A DNA stretch of 64,000 nucleotides from CBDCCV01 sp965215025 (GTDB lineage: Bacteria; Bacteroidota; Rhodothermia; Rhodothermales; Salinibacteraceae). The stretch is taken from NCBI GenBank assembly GCA_965215025.1, contig CBDCCV010000001.1, forward strand, positions 1,178,001 to 1,242,000, given 5' to 3'. The translations under genes and the position numbers were made by a program. The notes below the pieces were generated by a model. The model saw only the letters and a list, made by a program, of their open reading frames with translations, was not told the DNA's origin and searched no databases. Below are positions 17,000 to 25,380 of the stretch, in pieces. Each line of letters starts with the position of its first letter. The first letter of the stretch is position 1.

Positions 17000-17725
17000 A
17001 TGGTTCACGTCTGGCTCGAAGTCGTTCCACTCTGGCACATCCGCGAGCCGGTGAGCGCGCTAAGCCATCTGGCAGGCGCGCTCTTAGGCTTCGTGGCGAT
17101 GGTCATGCTCGTGCGCCGGGCGCGGCAGCGCGGGCTGGGCCGCCGCGCTGAGGTTCGGCTGGCCGCGTACGGCGCCTCGCTGGTGCTGGCGTTTGCAGCG
17201 AGCACGCTCTTCCACCTTTTCGACTGGCCGGACGAGCGCCTCGTGCCGCTGATGAAGATCGACCACGCGGCCATCTTCATCCTCATCGCGGGGACGTGCA
17301 CGGCGATCTACGGGGCCGTGCGTGCGCATTGGATTCCGTGGCTCATCGGCGCGATCTGGGCGGCGGCGCTGGGCGCGCTCGTGGTCAAGATGCTCGTCTG
17401 GCCGATGCCGCTCTGGCTCTCGGCGCTCGTCTACGTGACGATGGGGCTGGGCGCAGCGGCCGGGCTGCTCGGCCTGCGCCAGCGCCTTGAACGGGTGCAG
17501 TGGCGGCTGCTCTACGGCTCGGGCGGCGTGTTCATTATCGGGGCCGGCATCTTTGCGGCGGAGTGGCCCGTGATCTGGCCCGGCCACGTCGAGGGGCACG
17601 AGCTGTTCCACTTCCTCGTCCTCATCGGCGCGGGGCTGCACTTCTGGTTCGTCTACCGCTACTGCGCCGGCCCGGAGCTGCTCGCCTACGCCGCGCGCCC
17701 GGACGCCACAGCGGCTGACGAGTGA
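17000..17725 (+). CDS. Hemolysin III / PAQR-family membrane protein
   Basis: A 241-residue seven-helix membrane protein. The N-terminal 'REPVSALSHLAGALLGFVAM' corresponds to the conserved 'E..nS.tH..G' opening of the bacterial hemolysin III (TrhA/YqfA) branch of PAQR proteins. The C-terminal 'HELFHFLVLIGAGLHFWFVY' carries the second conserved His pair, and 'FHLFDWPDERLVPLMKIDHAAIFILIAGT' supplies the central Ser/Asp/His region. These residues bind a metal in relatives with hydrolase activity. TrhA is linked to membrane-lipid homeostasis. Start ATG 17000 gives the expected short N-terminal tail. Confidence 0.85.
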   Translation: MVHVWLEVVPLWHIREPVSALSHLAGALLGFVAMVMLVRRARQRGLGRRAEVRLAAYGASLVLAFAASTLFHLFDWPDERLVPLMKIDHAAIFILIAGTCTAIYGAVRAHWIPWLIGAIWAAALGALVVKMLVWPMPLWLSALVYVTMGLGAAAGLLGLRQRLERVQWRLLYGSGGVFIIGAGIFAAEWPVIWPGHVEGHELFHFLVLIGAGLHFWFVYRYCAGPELLAYAARPDATAADE

Positions 17726-17760
17726 CGCCCCGTTCCCCATTCGCCGTTCGCCCGTTTAAA

Positions 17761-18327
17761 TCAGTTCATGCGCGGGTCGTCGGGGAAGTTGGCCAGGAGG
17801 GCGTACTCGCCGCCCATGCGGCGCAGCGTGGTGCGCCAGAGGGCGGAGGGGTCGTCAGGGAAGACGGCGCGCTCGTCGGCGCGGGCGGCGATCCAGCCGC
17901 CGGCCTCGATCTCGGCCGCGAGCTGTCCGGGCGACCATCCGGCGTAGCCCAGGAAGAAGCGGAGGTCGCGCGCGGTGGCCGTCCCCGCTTCCATGAGCGC
18001 CTGCACGGCCTCGAAGCGCCCGCCCCAGAACACGCCCTCGGTTACGCAGATGGCGCCGGGCACGGCCTCTTCGTCAAAGCGGTGGACGTAGTGCAGTGTG
18101 TTCGGCTGCACGGGGCCGCCCAGGCCCAGCGGCTCCTCGTAGGGCAGCAGCTCGTCCATGACCTCGCCGCCCTCGATGTCGAGCGGGCGGTTGAGCACCA
18201 GGCCGAAGCTCCCGGCCGCGTTGTGCTCGCACAGGAGGATCACCGCGCGCCGGAAGTTCGGCTCTTCGAGCGCAGGCGGGGCCAGGAGCAACAGGCCGGT
18301 TTGCGGGAGCACATCGGCGCTGGGCAT
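17761..18327 (-). CDS. YqgE/AlgH family protein
   Basis: A 188-residue cytoplasmic protein of the UPF0301 (YqgE/AlgH) family, whose biochemical role is unknown. Diagnostic strings are 'GLLLLAPPALEEPNFRRAVILLCEHN' (N-terminus), 'GSFGLVLNRPL', 'LGLGGPVQPNTLHYVH' and 'RFFLGYAGWSPGQLAAEI'. The length is standard and the ATG at 18327 gives the family N-terminus. It converges on the hemolysin III gene, with 35 bases between stop codons. Confidence 0.92.
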   Translation of the reverse strand: MPSADVLPQTGLLLLAPPALEEPNFRRAVILLCEHNAAGSFGLVLNRPLDIEGGEVMDELLPYEEPLGLGGPVQPNTLHYVHRFDEEAVPGAICVTEGVFWGGRFEAVQALMEAGTATARDLRFFLGYAGWSPGQLAAEIEAGGWIAARADERAVFPDDPSALWRTTLRRMGGEYALLANFPDDPRMN

Positions 18328-18360
18328 GGCTTTTCTTCTTTTAGAAACTGTTCGGTTTTT

Positions 18361-18472
18361 CGGGGGGAGGCTTCTGTTCCCCCCCTCCGAAGGGAGATCA
18401 AGGGGGATGTCAGCCGTAGCGCCATCCTGCCTTATATCCCCTCGGCCCCCCTCAAAGGGGGGAATTCGTTAT
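18361..18472. repeat. Intergenic G/C-run inverted-repeat element (family D)
   Basis: Runs of C and G alternate: 'ccccccctccgaagggag' and 'caagggggatg' on the left, 'tcccctcggcccccctcaaa' then 'gggggg' on the right. The left half pairs both with itself and with the right half, so more than one hairpin is possible. Similar CCCCCT...AGGGGG elements are familiar in other genomes (from memory). It lies between the start of yqgE and the stop of the next minus-strand gene. Confidence 0.65.
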
Positions 18473-18529
18473 CTACCGAGTGCGTCGTCCTGAAACCAAA
18501 ACGGCTTCTAAAGACGGGCAGAAGACAGG

Positions 18530-18967
18530 TTACGCGGCGGCCTGGCGCCTGAGCGCGCGGAAGGCGCCGCACCACCAGTCGGCATCGCGCGTGACTTGGC
18601 GGACGGTGACGTCTTGGAAGCGTCCGGCGAGGGCGATGAGCTGCTCCGGCACCTCGGCCCAGGCTTCTTGGAGGAGGAGCGCTTCGAGGGCGCGCGCCAT
18701 GTCTCGGCTCCAGAGCCAGCGCGCGCGCAGCGCCTCGGCCTTGCGCCAGTAGTTCTTGTCGTCCCAGGCGCGGGCGCTCTCCTCGACGCTCTGGTAGATG
18801 CCGCGCAGGTTGAAGACGAGGAAGGCGGCCATGTCGCGCGCCTCGGCGTCGAACCCTTCGGCCAGGCTGGGGCGCTGAGCGAGGAGACGCAGCACCTCGG
18901 CGCAGGAGCGCTGATGCGCGTGGCGGCGCTTGGCCGGCGTATCGCCCGTTTGAATGATGCGGCCCAT
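18530..18967 (-). CDS. Conserved hypothetical helical protein
   Basis: A 145-residue, mostly helical, soluble protein without signal peptide. It opens with 'MGRIIQTGDTPAKRRHAHQR', and its middle 'ARDMAAFLVFNLRGIYQSVE' then 'ESARAWDDKNYWRKAEALRARWLWS' resembles a small family of unknown function seen in Chloroflexota and Rhodothermota (from memory). Trp and Arg are frequent. It begins 41 bases after the murJ stop on the same strand and is probably co-transcribed with it. No function is proposed. Confidence 0.7.
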   Translation of the reverse strand: MGRIIQTGDTPAKRRHAHQRSCAEVLRLLAQRPSLAEGFDAEARDMAAFLVFNLRGIYQSVEESARAWDDKNYWRKAEALRARWLWSRDMARALEALLLQEAWAEVPEQLIALAGRFQDVTVRQVTRDADWWCGAFRALRRQAAA

Positions 18968-19008
18968 CTTGGGGAAAGGGGGAGTGGGAGGGGGCGCGTG
19001 TTCGACGC

Positions 19009-20796
19009 TCAAAAGAAGCGGTGCGTCCAGGCCTTTAGCTCGGAGAAGCCCAGGAGGTGAGCCAGGCCGAGATAGGCGGCAGCGTAGGCGCCCACCACCA
19101 GGGGAGCGAGGGCGAGGGCGGGCCACGCCGGCAGCGCCCACCAGAGCGCGGCGGCGGGGCCGAGCGCCGCGAGTGCCATCCCCACCATCTGCGCGCAGCG
19201 GCCCCACGGCAGCCTGAAGGAGGGTCCGCCCCTGCGCAGCGCTGCCAGGAGGTGCCACAGCTCGACCCAGGCGCCGGCCGTGGCGCCAACGGCCAAGCCC
19301 ACCGCCCCGAAGTACAGCGCACGGCCCGAAGCAAAAAAGCCCACCGTCCCCGCCACCGGGAAGCGGTCCAGCGTGAACATCAGCGGCACGGCCACCATGG
19401 CGGAGACGACCACGCGCACGGCGGCGATGCGCGCGGGCGTCTTCGTGTTGCCGAGGGCGTAAAAGGCGTTCTGCAAAAGGCGCGCGACGGTCGTGGCGAC
19501 GAGGCCGAGGCTGTACCCGCACAGGATGGCGTAGACGAGCCAGGCATCGTTCGTGCCGAAGGTGCCGCGCTCGAACACGGCGCTCACGATGAGCAGCCCC
19601 AGGCCGAGGTAGCCCACGAACGTGGGCACGGTGAGGAAGAGCACCTGGCTCATGGACTTGTCCAGGCGGCGCAGGAACGGGCGCATCTCTTCCCCGGTGA
19701 TGCGCGACAGCTCGGGCAGCTCCGACGCCGCCACCGAGAGGCCGAACAGGCTCACCGGCAGCAGGTACAGCACCAGCGCGTAGCGGAGCGAAGAGAGCGC
19801 GCCGGCGGCCAGCCAGCCGGCCAGGAAGATGTCGAGGTACGTTGAGATCTGGTAGACGCCGCGCCCGGCCACCACCGGCCCGAACGCGCGCAGCGCCTGG
19901 CGCACGCCCGGCACCTTCGTCGAAAACGAAAGGCGGAAGCCCGTCAGCTCCTTCGCCACGAGCGGGAGCTGCACGCCGAACTGCAAGGCGCCGCCCACGA
20001 GCGCCCCGGCAAACGCGCCGAAGAGGATCTGCGTCTGCACCCCATCGGAGAAGCCGGAGAGGCCGAACGGCGAGCCATCCACAAAGGTGAACGCCACGGC
20101 GAACATGGCAGCCAGGATCGCCGCGTTCCACGCCACGGGCGCGAAGTACGGCAGAAAAAAGCGCCGATGGCTGTTCAGAACGCCCAGCGCCCATGCCGAG
20201 AGGACCAAGAGCGCCGCCATGGGAAAGGTGTAGCGGATGGCGCGCGCCAAAAGCGCAAAGCGGTCCACGGCGATCTCGCCGGCGGCCACCTTGGCGGCGT
20301 CGTCCGCCCAGCCCGGCACGATGACCGACACGATGGCCTCGGCAAAGACGAAGCCCAGGAGCGCCACGCCCGTCGCCACGGCCAGGAGCAGCCCGAAGAT
20401 GGCCCCGGCAAAGCGCCCGGCCTCTTCCGCGCGGCCCTCTTTGAGCATGGCGGAGTACGTGGGGATAAACGCCGCCGAGAGCGTGCCCTCGCCCAAGAGG
20501 TTCTGCAAAAGGTTGGGACCCTTGAACGCCACCTGGAGCACATCGCCGTGCGCGCTGGCGCCGAAGAAGTACCCCTCGGCCACCGTGCGCGCCAGGCCAA
20601 GGATGCGGCTGGAGAAGATGCCGCCGGCCACGACGGAGGCGGCGCTGCGCTTCGGCTCGCCGGGCGCCTCTTCGACCAATGGATCGCTCCCGGCCAGCGG
20701 CGGTTCGGGCGGTTCCACCGGCGGGGACGGCCCTTCGGCGAGCGGGTCCTCGGCCGCGACCTCATCGGCGAACGGCTTGCGCGAAGGCTCGGGCAT
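19009..20796 (-). CDS. murJ: Lipid II flippase MurJ
   Basis: MurJ moves the peptidoglycan precursor lipid II across the inner membrane. The 595-residue protein has a proline/acid-rich cytoplasmic N-terminal tail of about 50 residues, then about 14 hydrophobic helices. Family motifs are 'SRILGLARTVAEGYFFGAS', 'NLLGEGTLSAAFIPTYS' and 'LQNAFYALGNTKTPA'. The basic residues of the central cavity in helices 1, 2 and 8 (e.g. the Arg of 'SSRILGL') are kept. The long acidic tail is an extension beyond the E. coli protein. It heads a probable two-gene unit with the 18530-18967 gene. Confidence 0.93.
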   Translation of the reverse strand: MPEPSRKPFADEVAAEDPLAEGPSPPVEPPEPPLAGSDPLVEEAPGEPKRSAASVVAGGIFSSRILGLARTVAEGYFFGASAHGDVLQVAFKGPNLLQNLLGEGTLSAAFIPTYSAMLKEGRAEEAGRFAGAIFGLLLAVATGVALLGFVFAEAIVSVIVPGWADDAAKVAAGEIAVDRFALLARAIRYTFPMAALLVLSAWALGVLNSHRRFFLPYFAPVAWNAAILAAMFAVAFTFVDGSPFGLSGFSDGVQTQILFGAFAGALVGGALQFGVQLPLVAKELTGFRLSFSTKVPGVRQALRAFGPVVAGRGVYQISTYLDIFLAGWLAAGALSSLRYALVLYLLPVSLFGLSVAASELPELSRITGEEMRPFLRRLDKSMSQVLFLTVPTFVGYLGLGLLIVSAVFERGTFGTNDAWLVYAILCGYSLGLVATTVARLLQNAFYALGNTKTPARIAAVRVVVSAMVAVPLMFTLDRFPVAGTVGFFASGRALYFGAVGLAVGATAGAWVELWHLLAALRRGGPSFRLPWGRCAQMVGMALAALGPAAALWWALPAWPALALAPLVVGAYAAAYLGLAHLLGFSELKAWTHRFF

Positions 20797-20908
20797 GGAT
20801 GGAAGTCAGGGGGTGGCGGGGCGCCGGGCGAGCGCGGCGTGCACGGCTAAAGTACGCAACGTTGACGCCAACAATGCAACCGCAACGCAGAGGCGCTCAC
20901 CGGCGCGC

Positions 20909-21418
20909 TTACCGGCGGGCGCGGCGGCGGCGCTTCCAGCGCCAGACGAGGCCGTCCATAAAAAGATGACTCAAGTAGCCCACCACGGCCGCGCCGTAAA
21001 ACGGCAGCCCGGCCAGCGGCCGCTCCGGGTAGAACACGTACGGCAGGATGAGCAGCGGCGAGGGCACCAAGAAGAGCGCCCACCACGAATGCGTCCACCC
21101 GCGGTGATCGCCCAGAACGGGCAGGATAGCGAAAAGCCCCAGGTAGGCCGCCTCCTCGAAGTGCCGCGTGGCAATCAGCACCACGTCGATCAGAAAAAAG
21201 ATGGTGTAGAAGAGGTCCTGCCCTTTCGAGTTCGTGTCCACGTCCGGCCACAGGGTGAACATCAGGCACAGCCCAAACAGCGCCAGCGGATAGGCCAACA
21301 GCTCCAGCCCGGTGAAGCGCGCGTACGCCGCATCCACCGAGAGCACGTACACGAGCGCGGCAAAGTACACGGCGTAGAACACCGTCGCGCCGGCCAGATG
21401 TCCGCGGTAGCCTGCCAT
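20909..21418 (-). CDS. YdjM-like membrane-bound metal-dependent hydrolase family protein
   Basis: A 169-residue protein with four hydrophobic helices. It resembles the YdjM/DUF457 family through 'HLAGA' near the N-terminus, the acidic 'FTLWPDVDTNSKGQ' motif, 'GDHRGWTHSWW' and 'GYLSHLFMDG', which together supply the His/Asp metal ligands. The enzymatic substrate of the family is unknown. Its C-terminus is strongly basic (WKRRRRARR). It follows aroQ by 72 bases on the same strand, a gap occupied by a purine-rich repeat. Confidence 0.78.
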   Translation of the reverse strand: MAGYRGHLAGATVFYAVYFAALVYVLSVDAAYARFTGLELLAYPLALFGLCLMFTLWPDVDTNSKGQDLFYTIFFLIDVVLIATRHFEEAAYLGLFAILPVLGDHRGWTHSWWALFLVPSPLLILPYVFYPERPLAGLPFYGAAVVGYLSHLFMDGLVWRWKRRRRARR

Positions 21419-21423
21419 TTTTT

Positions 21424-21541
21424 GAGGAGTGAGGGAACGGGTAGGGAGTGGAAATGAAAGGACGAGCGGAGGAAACGACGAGACAAAGAATCACTTCTCC
21501 TCTTCGTTTCCTCGTCTCTTTCGCTCCTCGTCTCTCTCCTC
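21424..21541. repeat. Purine/pyrimidine-biased inverted-repeat element (family F) reaching into aroQ
   Basis: The left side is purine-rich (e.g. 'cggaggaaacgacgag') and the right side pyrimidine-rich ('ctcctcttcgtttcctcgtc'), forming an imperfect hairpin around 'aaagaatca'. The right arm runs past the aroQ stop codon into its last codons. Related elements lie at about 52413-52574 and 61783-61896. Confidence 0.6.
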
Positions 21542-21958
21542 CAGCAGAAACCGCACCGCCAGATGGTAGCCCGCCGCGCCGAGGCCGCTGATCTGCCCCA
21601 CACACACGGGCGCGATGAGCGAGCGACGTCTAAAGTCCTCGCGCGCGTGCACGTTCGAGAGGTGCACCTCCACCACCGGCACGCCGACGGCCGCCACCGC
21701 ATCGCGCAGCGCCACCGACGTGTGCGTGTAGCCGCCGGGGTTGAGCACCACGCCGTCGGCCCCCGCCGCGCGCGCCGCGTGGAGCCGGTCGATGAGCGCG
21801 CCCTCGTGGTTGGACTGGAAAAACGCCAGCGTGGCCTCGGGGAACGCCGCGCGCAGGCCCGCCTCGATGGCGCCGAGCGTGGCCGTGCCGTAGACCTGCG
21901 GCTCGCGCGTGCCGAGGAGGTTGAGGTTCGGGCCGTTGAGGACGAGGAGGTCGGGCAC
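21491..21958 (-). CDS. aroQ: Type II 3-dehydroquinate dehydratase
   Basis: AroQ dehydrates 3-dehydroquinate to 3-dehydroshikimate in aromatic amino acid synthesis, acting as a dodecamer. Key residues are visible: 'LNGPNLNLLGTREPQVYG' with the catalytic Arg and Tyr, 'FFQSNHEGALID', 'LNPGGYTHTSVALRDA' and 'VEVHLSNVHARE' with the catalytic His. The normal protein ends near 'LAVRFLLEE'. Here the tail continues as a charged 'RDEERKRRGNEEEK', encoded by the adjacent purine-rich repeat. The tail is unlikely to affect catalysis. It sits in a minus-strand run with the MBL hydrolase and a small hypothetical gene. Confidence 0.93.
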   Translation of the reverse strand: MPDLLVLNGPNLNLLGTREPQVYGTATLGAIEAGLRAAFPEATLAFFQSNHEGALIDRLHAARAAGADGVVLNPGGYTHTSVALRDAVAAVGVPVVEVHLSNVHAREDFRRRSLIAPVCVGQISGLGAAGYHLAVRFLLEERDEERKRRGNEEEK

Positions 21959-21997
21959 GGTGGACGTTTGAGCGCTTGAACGTTGAACGCCCTAACG

Positions 21998-22795
21998 TTA
22001 ACCGCTGCGCCGCCCACCGTCAACCCGGACGGTGAGCATGTCATGCCCAATGCCGATGCCGCCGGGGAGCGCCGCGTCGGCCTCGGCGTGGAGGACGTTG
22101 TGCGTGAGGTGCGTAAAGTATGTCTGCCGCGCGCCGATGCGCCGGGCCACCGCCGTCGCCTCTTCGATGGAGAAGTGCGTGGGGTGCGGCTCGGGCCGCA
22201 GCGCGTCGAGGACGAGCACGTCCAAATCTTTAAGCTGTGCGAAGCTTTCTTCCGGGATGCGGCTCGTATCCGTAAGATAGGCGAAGCGGCCGAGGCGGTA
22301 GCCGTAGATGGGCATCTCACCATGAAAAACGCGGATCGGCTCGACCTCCACGGAGGCGCCCGTGCCGTAGCGGCTACGGGCGCGGAATGAGGCTTCCACC
22401 TCGCGCAGGTCAAGCTTCGGCGCGCTTTTGTAGCTGTGCTCCACGAAGACGTACGGGAACATGCGGCGCAGGACGGCGGCCGTATTCGCGCCGGCGAAGC
22501 ACGCGATGGGCGTCTTGTTCTCGAAGAAGAAGGGCCGCAGATCGTCCAGGCCCACGATGTGATCAAAGTGCGCGTGCGTGAACAGGACGGCGTCGAGGCG
22601 GGCAAGGCCTGCGCGAAGCGCCTGCCGCCGGAAGTCCGGCCCGGCGTCGATAAGGACGGTGAGGCCGCCTGTCTCGATGAGGCAGGCGCAGCGCATACGG
22701 TCGTCGCGCGGATCGATGGAGGCGCACACGCGGCACCCGCACCCGATGACGGGGACGCCCGTGGAGGTGCCCGTGCCCAGGAGCGTGACCGTCAT
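21998..22795 (-). CDS. MBL-fold metallo-hydrolase, PhnP-like
   Basis: A metallo-beta-lactamase-fold phosphodiesterase of the PhnP / cyclic-phosphate phosphodiesterase group. The N-terminus 'VTLLGTGTSTGVPVIGCGCRVC' carries the family opening and a Cys cluster that in PhnP helps bind a structural zinc. The catalytic metal motif is 'THAHFDHIVGLDDL' (H-x-H-x-D-H), with further ligands in 'YLTDTSRIP' and 'THLTHN'. The ATG at 22795 (MTVTLLGTG) matches relatives best; in-frame ATGs at 22828 and 22843 would overlap the upstream gene. No phn genes are nearby, so a housekeeping nucleotide or cyclic-phosphate role is more likely than phosphonate use. Confidence 0.85.
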   Translation of the reverse strand: MTVTLLGTGTSTGVPVIGCGCRVCASIDPRDDRMRCACLIETGGLTVLIDAGPDFRRQALRAGLARLDAVLFTHAHFDHIVGLDDLRPFFFENKTPIACFAGANTAAVLRRMFPYVFVEHSYKSAPKLDLREVEASFRARSRYGTGASVEVEPIRVFHGEMPIYGYRLGRFAYLTDTSRIPEESFAQLKDLDVLVLDALRPEPHPTHFSIEEATAVARRIGARQTYFTHLTHNVLHAEADAALPGGIGIGHDMLTVRVDGGRRSG

Positions 22796-22820
22796 GCGGC
22801 CGGCCTCGCCGGGGCGAACG

Positions 22821-23150
22821 TCATCCATCGGCGAGGGCGTCATCGGGGGCGGCGTTTTGCGATGCGGACGGCGCTTCGGCCTCGCCGCCGTCGTCGTGCT
22901 GCTGCCAGAGGTTTTCGAGCGCTTGGCGGACGGCCGGGCGCAGGTAGATGGCGTCCACCGGCGCTTGGCGTAGGCTGCGCGCCAGGACCGAGAGGCGCAC
23001 CTCGGGCAGGTGGCGCTTGTTGAGCATGACGATCTCCTCGCCCTCGACCACGCAGCGCCCGCCCTGGAAGTTGCCCTTCTCCTCGCGCACGGTCAGCCCA
23101 AGGCGCCCGGCGGCGTCCTTGAGCGCGTCGAGGATCGTTTCGGTTTTCAT
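22821..23150 (-). CDS. Small conserved hypothetical protein
   Basis: A 109-residue soluble protein. The core 'LGLTVREEKGNFQGGRCVVE' followed by 'GEEIVMLNKRHLPEVRL' looks like a small beta-hairpin/alpha fold and recurs in Bacteroidota-type genomes as an unannotated family (from memory). The last 30 residues are polar and Ala/Asp-rich. It lies between rng and the PhnP-like gene on the same strand, within 26 bases of the latter, so co-transcription is probable. No function is proposed. Confidence 0.65.
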   Translation of the reverse strand: MKTETILDALKDAAGRLGLTVREEKGNFQGGRCVVEGEEIVMLNKRHLPEVRLSVLARSLRQAPVDAIYLRPAVRQALENLWQQHDDGGEAEAPSASQNAAPDDALADG

Positions 23151-23210
23151 GCAACAGCGCCGGTTGTAAGTGCTGCTGAGCTGAGACGTGGGCGCTCGCG
23201 CAAAGCCAGT

Positions 23211-23271
23211 GACCGCGGACGACCGACCGCCGACGAAGCGACCAGTCGTCGTCCGTCCATCGTCACACTGC
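23211..23271. repeat. Intergenic inverted-repeat element (family A)
   Basis: 'gaccgcggacgaccgaccgc' on the left is partly complementary to 'agtcgtcgtccgtccatcgt' on the right. The 16-base core 'gcggacgaccgaccgc' is shared with the right arm (other strand) of the element at 2587-2681. The element runs up to the rng stop codon (23272-23274). Confidence 0.6.
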
Positions 23272-25380
23272 TTACGAAGCGGCGGCGCGGCGGCGCGGGG
23301 CGTCGTCCTGCCCGGAAGAGGCGTCCGGGCCGTGCCGCGCCGTCAGGTCCTCGCCCGAGCGGCTGTCGAGGAAGCGGTAGGCCAGCGGCGAAAGGTCGGC
23401 CATCGGCTCTACGCGCACGCGCACGAGGTGGCGCATGAACCAGCGCGTGGGGTAGTTGGGCAGGCTGCGGTTGAGGTACGCCGCCGTGAAGGGGTGCACG
23501 CACAGCGTCACGGCGCGGCGCCCGCCGTCGGCGCGGTAGGCGCCCACCCACGCCTCGATGGCCTCGACGATTTTCTCCGGCGCGGGCGGCACGGGCGCCT
23601 CGTCCTGCGGCGCGCTGCGCTCTTGCGGGCGGGCGTTCTGGCGCGCAGAGGCCGCCTCCTGGCGGGCCGTCTGCACGGCGTCGCTCATGTGGCGGACCTT
23701 GTTTTTGAGGCGCTCGATCTCCTCGCTCGCCTTCTCGCCGGCCTCGCCGCTGGCGGCGGGGGGCGGCGGCTGCTTCTGCTTCGCGGCGGCGGCGGCCTGC
23801 TGCTCCTGCGCGCGCCGGTGCTCGGCGGCCTGGCGCTCCAGGCGCTCGACCTGGTGGCGCAGGCGGCGCACCTCGCTCTCGTGCGCGCTCCGGGGCGCCT
23901 CGCTGCCGTTCTTCTCGGCGTCCTCGTCGCCGTCGGCCGGGATGCCGTTGACCGAGAACGTGGTCGTGATCGAGGGGCGCAGGCGCTGGCGCGTGATCTG
24001 CATCAGGCCGAAGTCGCTCATGGGCAGGAGCTTGGTCACGGCGCGGTCTTTGGCGAACTCCCCTTTTAGCTCGTCGTAGACCTTTTTCCGGTTTTTCGAG
24101 GAGCGCAGGTCGATGAAGTCCACGACGATGATGCCGCCGAGGTCGCGCAGGCGGATCTGCCGCGCGGCCACGCGCGCGGCCTCGAGGTTGACCTTCAAGG
24201 AGTTCTGCTCCTGCGACATCCCCTTGCCACTGCGCCCGGAGTTCACGTCGATCACGTGCATGGCCTCCGTGCGCTCGATGAAGAGGTACCCGCCCGTGGG
24301 CAGCTCCACGCGCCGCTCGAAGGCGCGCTCCACGCTCAGGCGGATGTTCTCCGCCTCGAAGACGGGCTTCTTGCCGCCGTAGTGCTCCACGCGGTCGGCC
24401 ATCTGCGGCGCCACGGACTGCACGTAGGAGCGGATGCCTTGGTGCACGTGCCGGTCGTCGATGACGATGCGGTCGTACTCGTCCGAGAAAAGGTCGCGGA
24501 TGATGGAGGAGACCATGTCCACGTCCTCGTGCAGGACCACCGGCGCGCGCGGCTTGCTCTCGAGCCGTTTTTCGAGCCGGTTCCAGCGGTCGAGGAGCAG
24601 CTTCAGGTCCGTGTCGAGGGCCTTGGCGTCGCGCCCCTCGGCCACCGTGCGCACGATGGCGCCGAACCCCTCCGGCAGAAGGCTCTGGGCCAAGGCCTTA
24701 AGGCGGCGCCGCTCCTTGTGCTTGGCGATCTTCTTGGAGACGGCCACGAAGTTCGAGAGCGGCATCAAAACCAGGAAGCGCCCGGCTAAGGAGATGTCCG
24801 TCGAGATGCGGCTGCCTTTGTTGGCGATGGGTTCTTTGACGATCTTGACCATGACCGTCTGGCCGCGCTTGAGCGTCTCCTCCGGGGGCGGGCCGCCCTT
24901 TTTGGAGAAGCGCTTCTGCGCCTTGCGGCGGCCCTTGCGCTTCTGCGCGTTGGAGCGGCCACGGCGCTTGCCCGAGCCGCCGGAGGCGTTCTCCTGGCCG
25001 TCGCCGCCCTGGCCGCCTTTCTTGGCGCCCTTGGGCCGGCGGCGCTTGCCGCGGCGCCCGCCCCGCGCCCCGCCGCCCTGCTCGGCCGGGGGCAGCTTCA
25101 CGCTTTCCACCCGCGGCGGGTTGGCCGAGAGGAAGTCGAGGATCACCGGCAGGTTCTCCCCCACGTCGGAGAAGTGGAGGAAGGCATCGGATTCCTGGCC
25201 GATGTCCACAAAGGCGGCCCGGATCGAGGGCATCACCTTGCGCACGCGCCCGAGCACGATGTTGCCGATGGTGCGCTTGTGCTCCGGGTCCTCGATGTAG
25301 AGTTCTACAAGGTCGCCGTCCTGGACGATGGCGATCCGCGTCTGGCGTTCATCCGCATTGACGATGATTTCTTTAGGCAT
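23272..25380 (-). CDS. rng: Ribonuclease G / E family endoribonuclease
   Basis: An endoribonuclease for rRNA maturation and mRNA decay, 702 residues. An S1-like RNA-binding domain (residues 38-185) is split by a Gly/Lys/Arg-rich insertion at about 99-167. Catalytic Asp residues are in 'MHVIDVNSGRSGKG' and 'IIVVDFIDLRSSKNRKK'; the 5'-sensor and RNase H-like regions are intact. The Cys-Pro-x-Cys zinc link that follows 'MQITRQRLRPS' in E. coli enzymes is missing, replaced by 'TTTFSVNG'. A coiled-coil segment (about 545-635) and a C-terminal domain ('AVTLCVHPFTAAYLNR') common in Bacteroidota RNase G follow. The start is ATG 25380. A long GC-rich leader precedes it. Confidence 0.93.
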   Translation of the reverse strand: MPKEIIVNADERQTRIAIVQDGDLVELYIEDPEHKRTIGNIVLGRVRKVMPSIRAAFVDIGQESDAFLHFSDVGENLPVILDFLSANPPRVESVKLPPAEQGGGARGGRRGKRRRPKGAKKGGQGGDGQENASGGSGKRRGRSNAQKRKGRRKAQKRFSKKGGPPPEETLKRGQTVMVKIVKEPIANKGSRISTDISLAGRFLVLMPLSNFVAVSKKIAKHKERRRLKALAQSLLPEGFGAIVRTVAEGRDAKALDTDLKLLLDRWNRLEKRLESKPRAPVVLHEDVDMVSSIIRDLFSDEYDRIVIDDRHVHQGIRSYVQSVAPQMADRVEHYGGKKPVFEAENIRLSVERAFERRVELPTGGYLFIERTEAMHVIDVNSGRSGKGMSQEQNSLKVNLEAARVAARQIRLRDLGGIIVVDFIDLRSSKNRKKVYDELKGEFAKDRAVTKLLPMSDFGLMQITRQRLRPSITTTFSVNGIPADGDEDAEKNGSEAPRSAHESEVRRLRHQVERLERQAAEHRRAQEQQAAAAAKQKQPPPPAASGEAGEKASEEIERLKNKVRHMSDAVQTARQEAASARQNARPQERSAPQDEAPVPPAPEKIVEAIEAWVGAYRADGGRRAVTLCVHPFTAAYLNRSLPNYPTRWFMRHLVRVRVEPMADLSPLAYRFLDSRSGEDLTARHGPDASSGQDDAPRRRAAAS

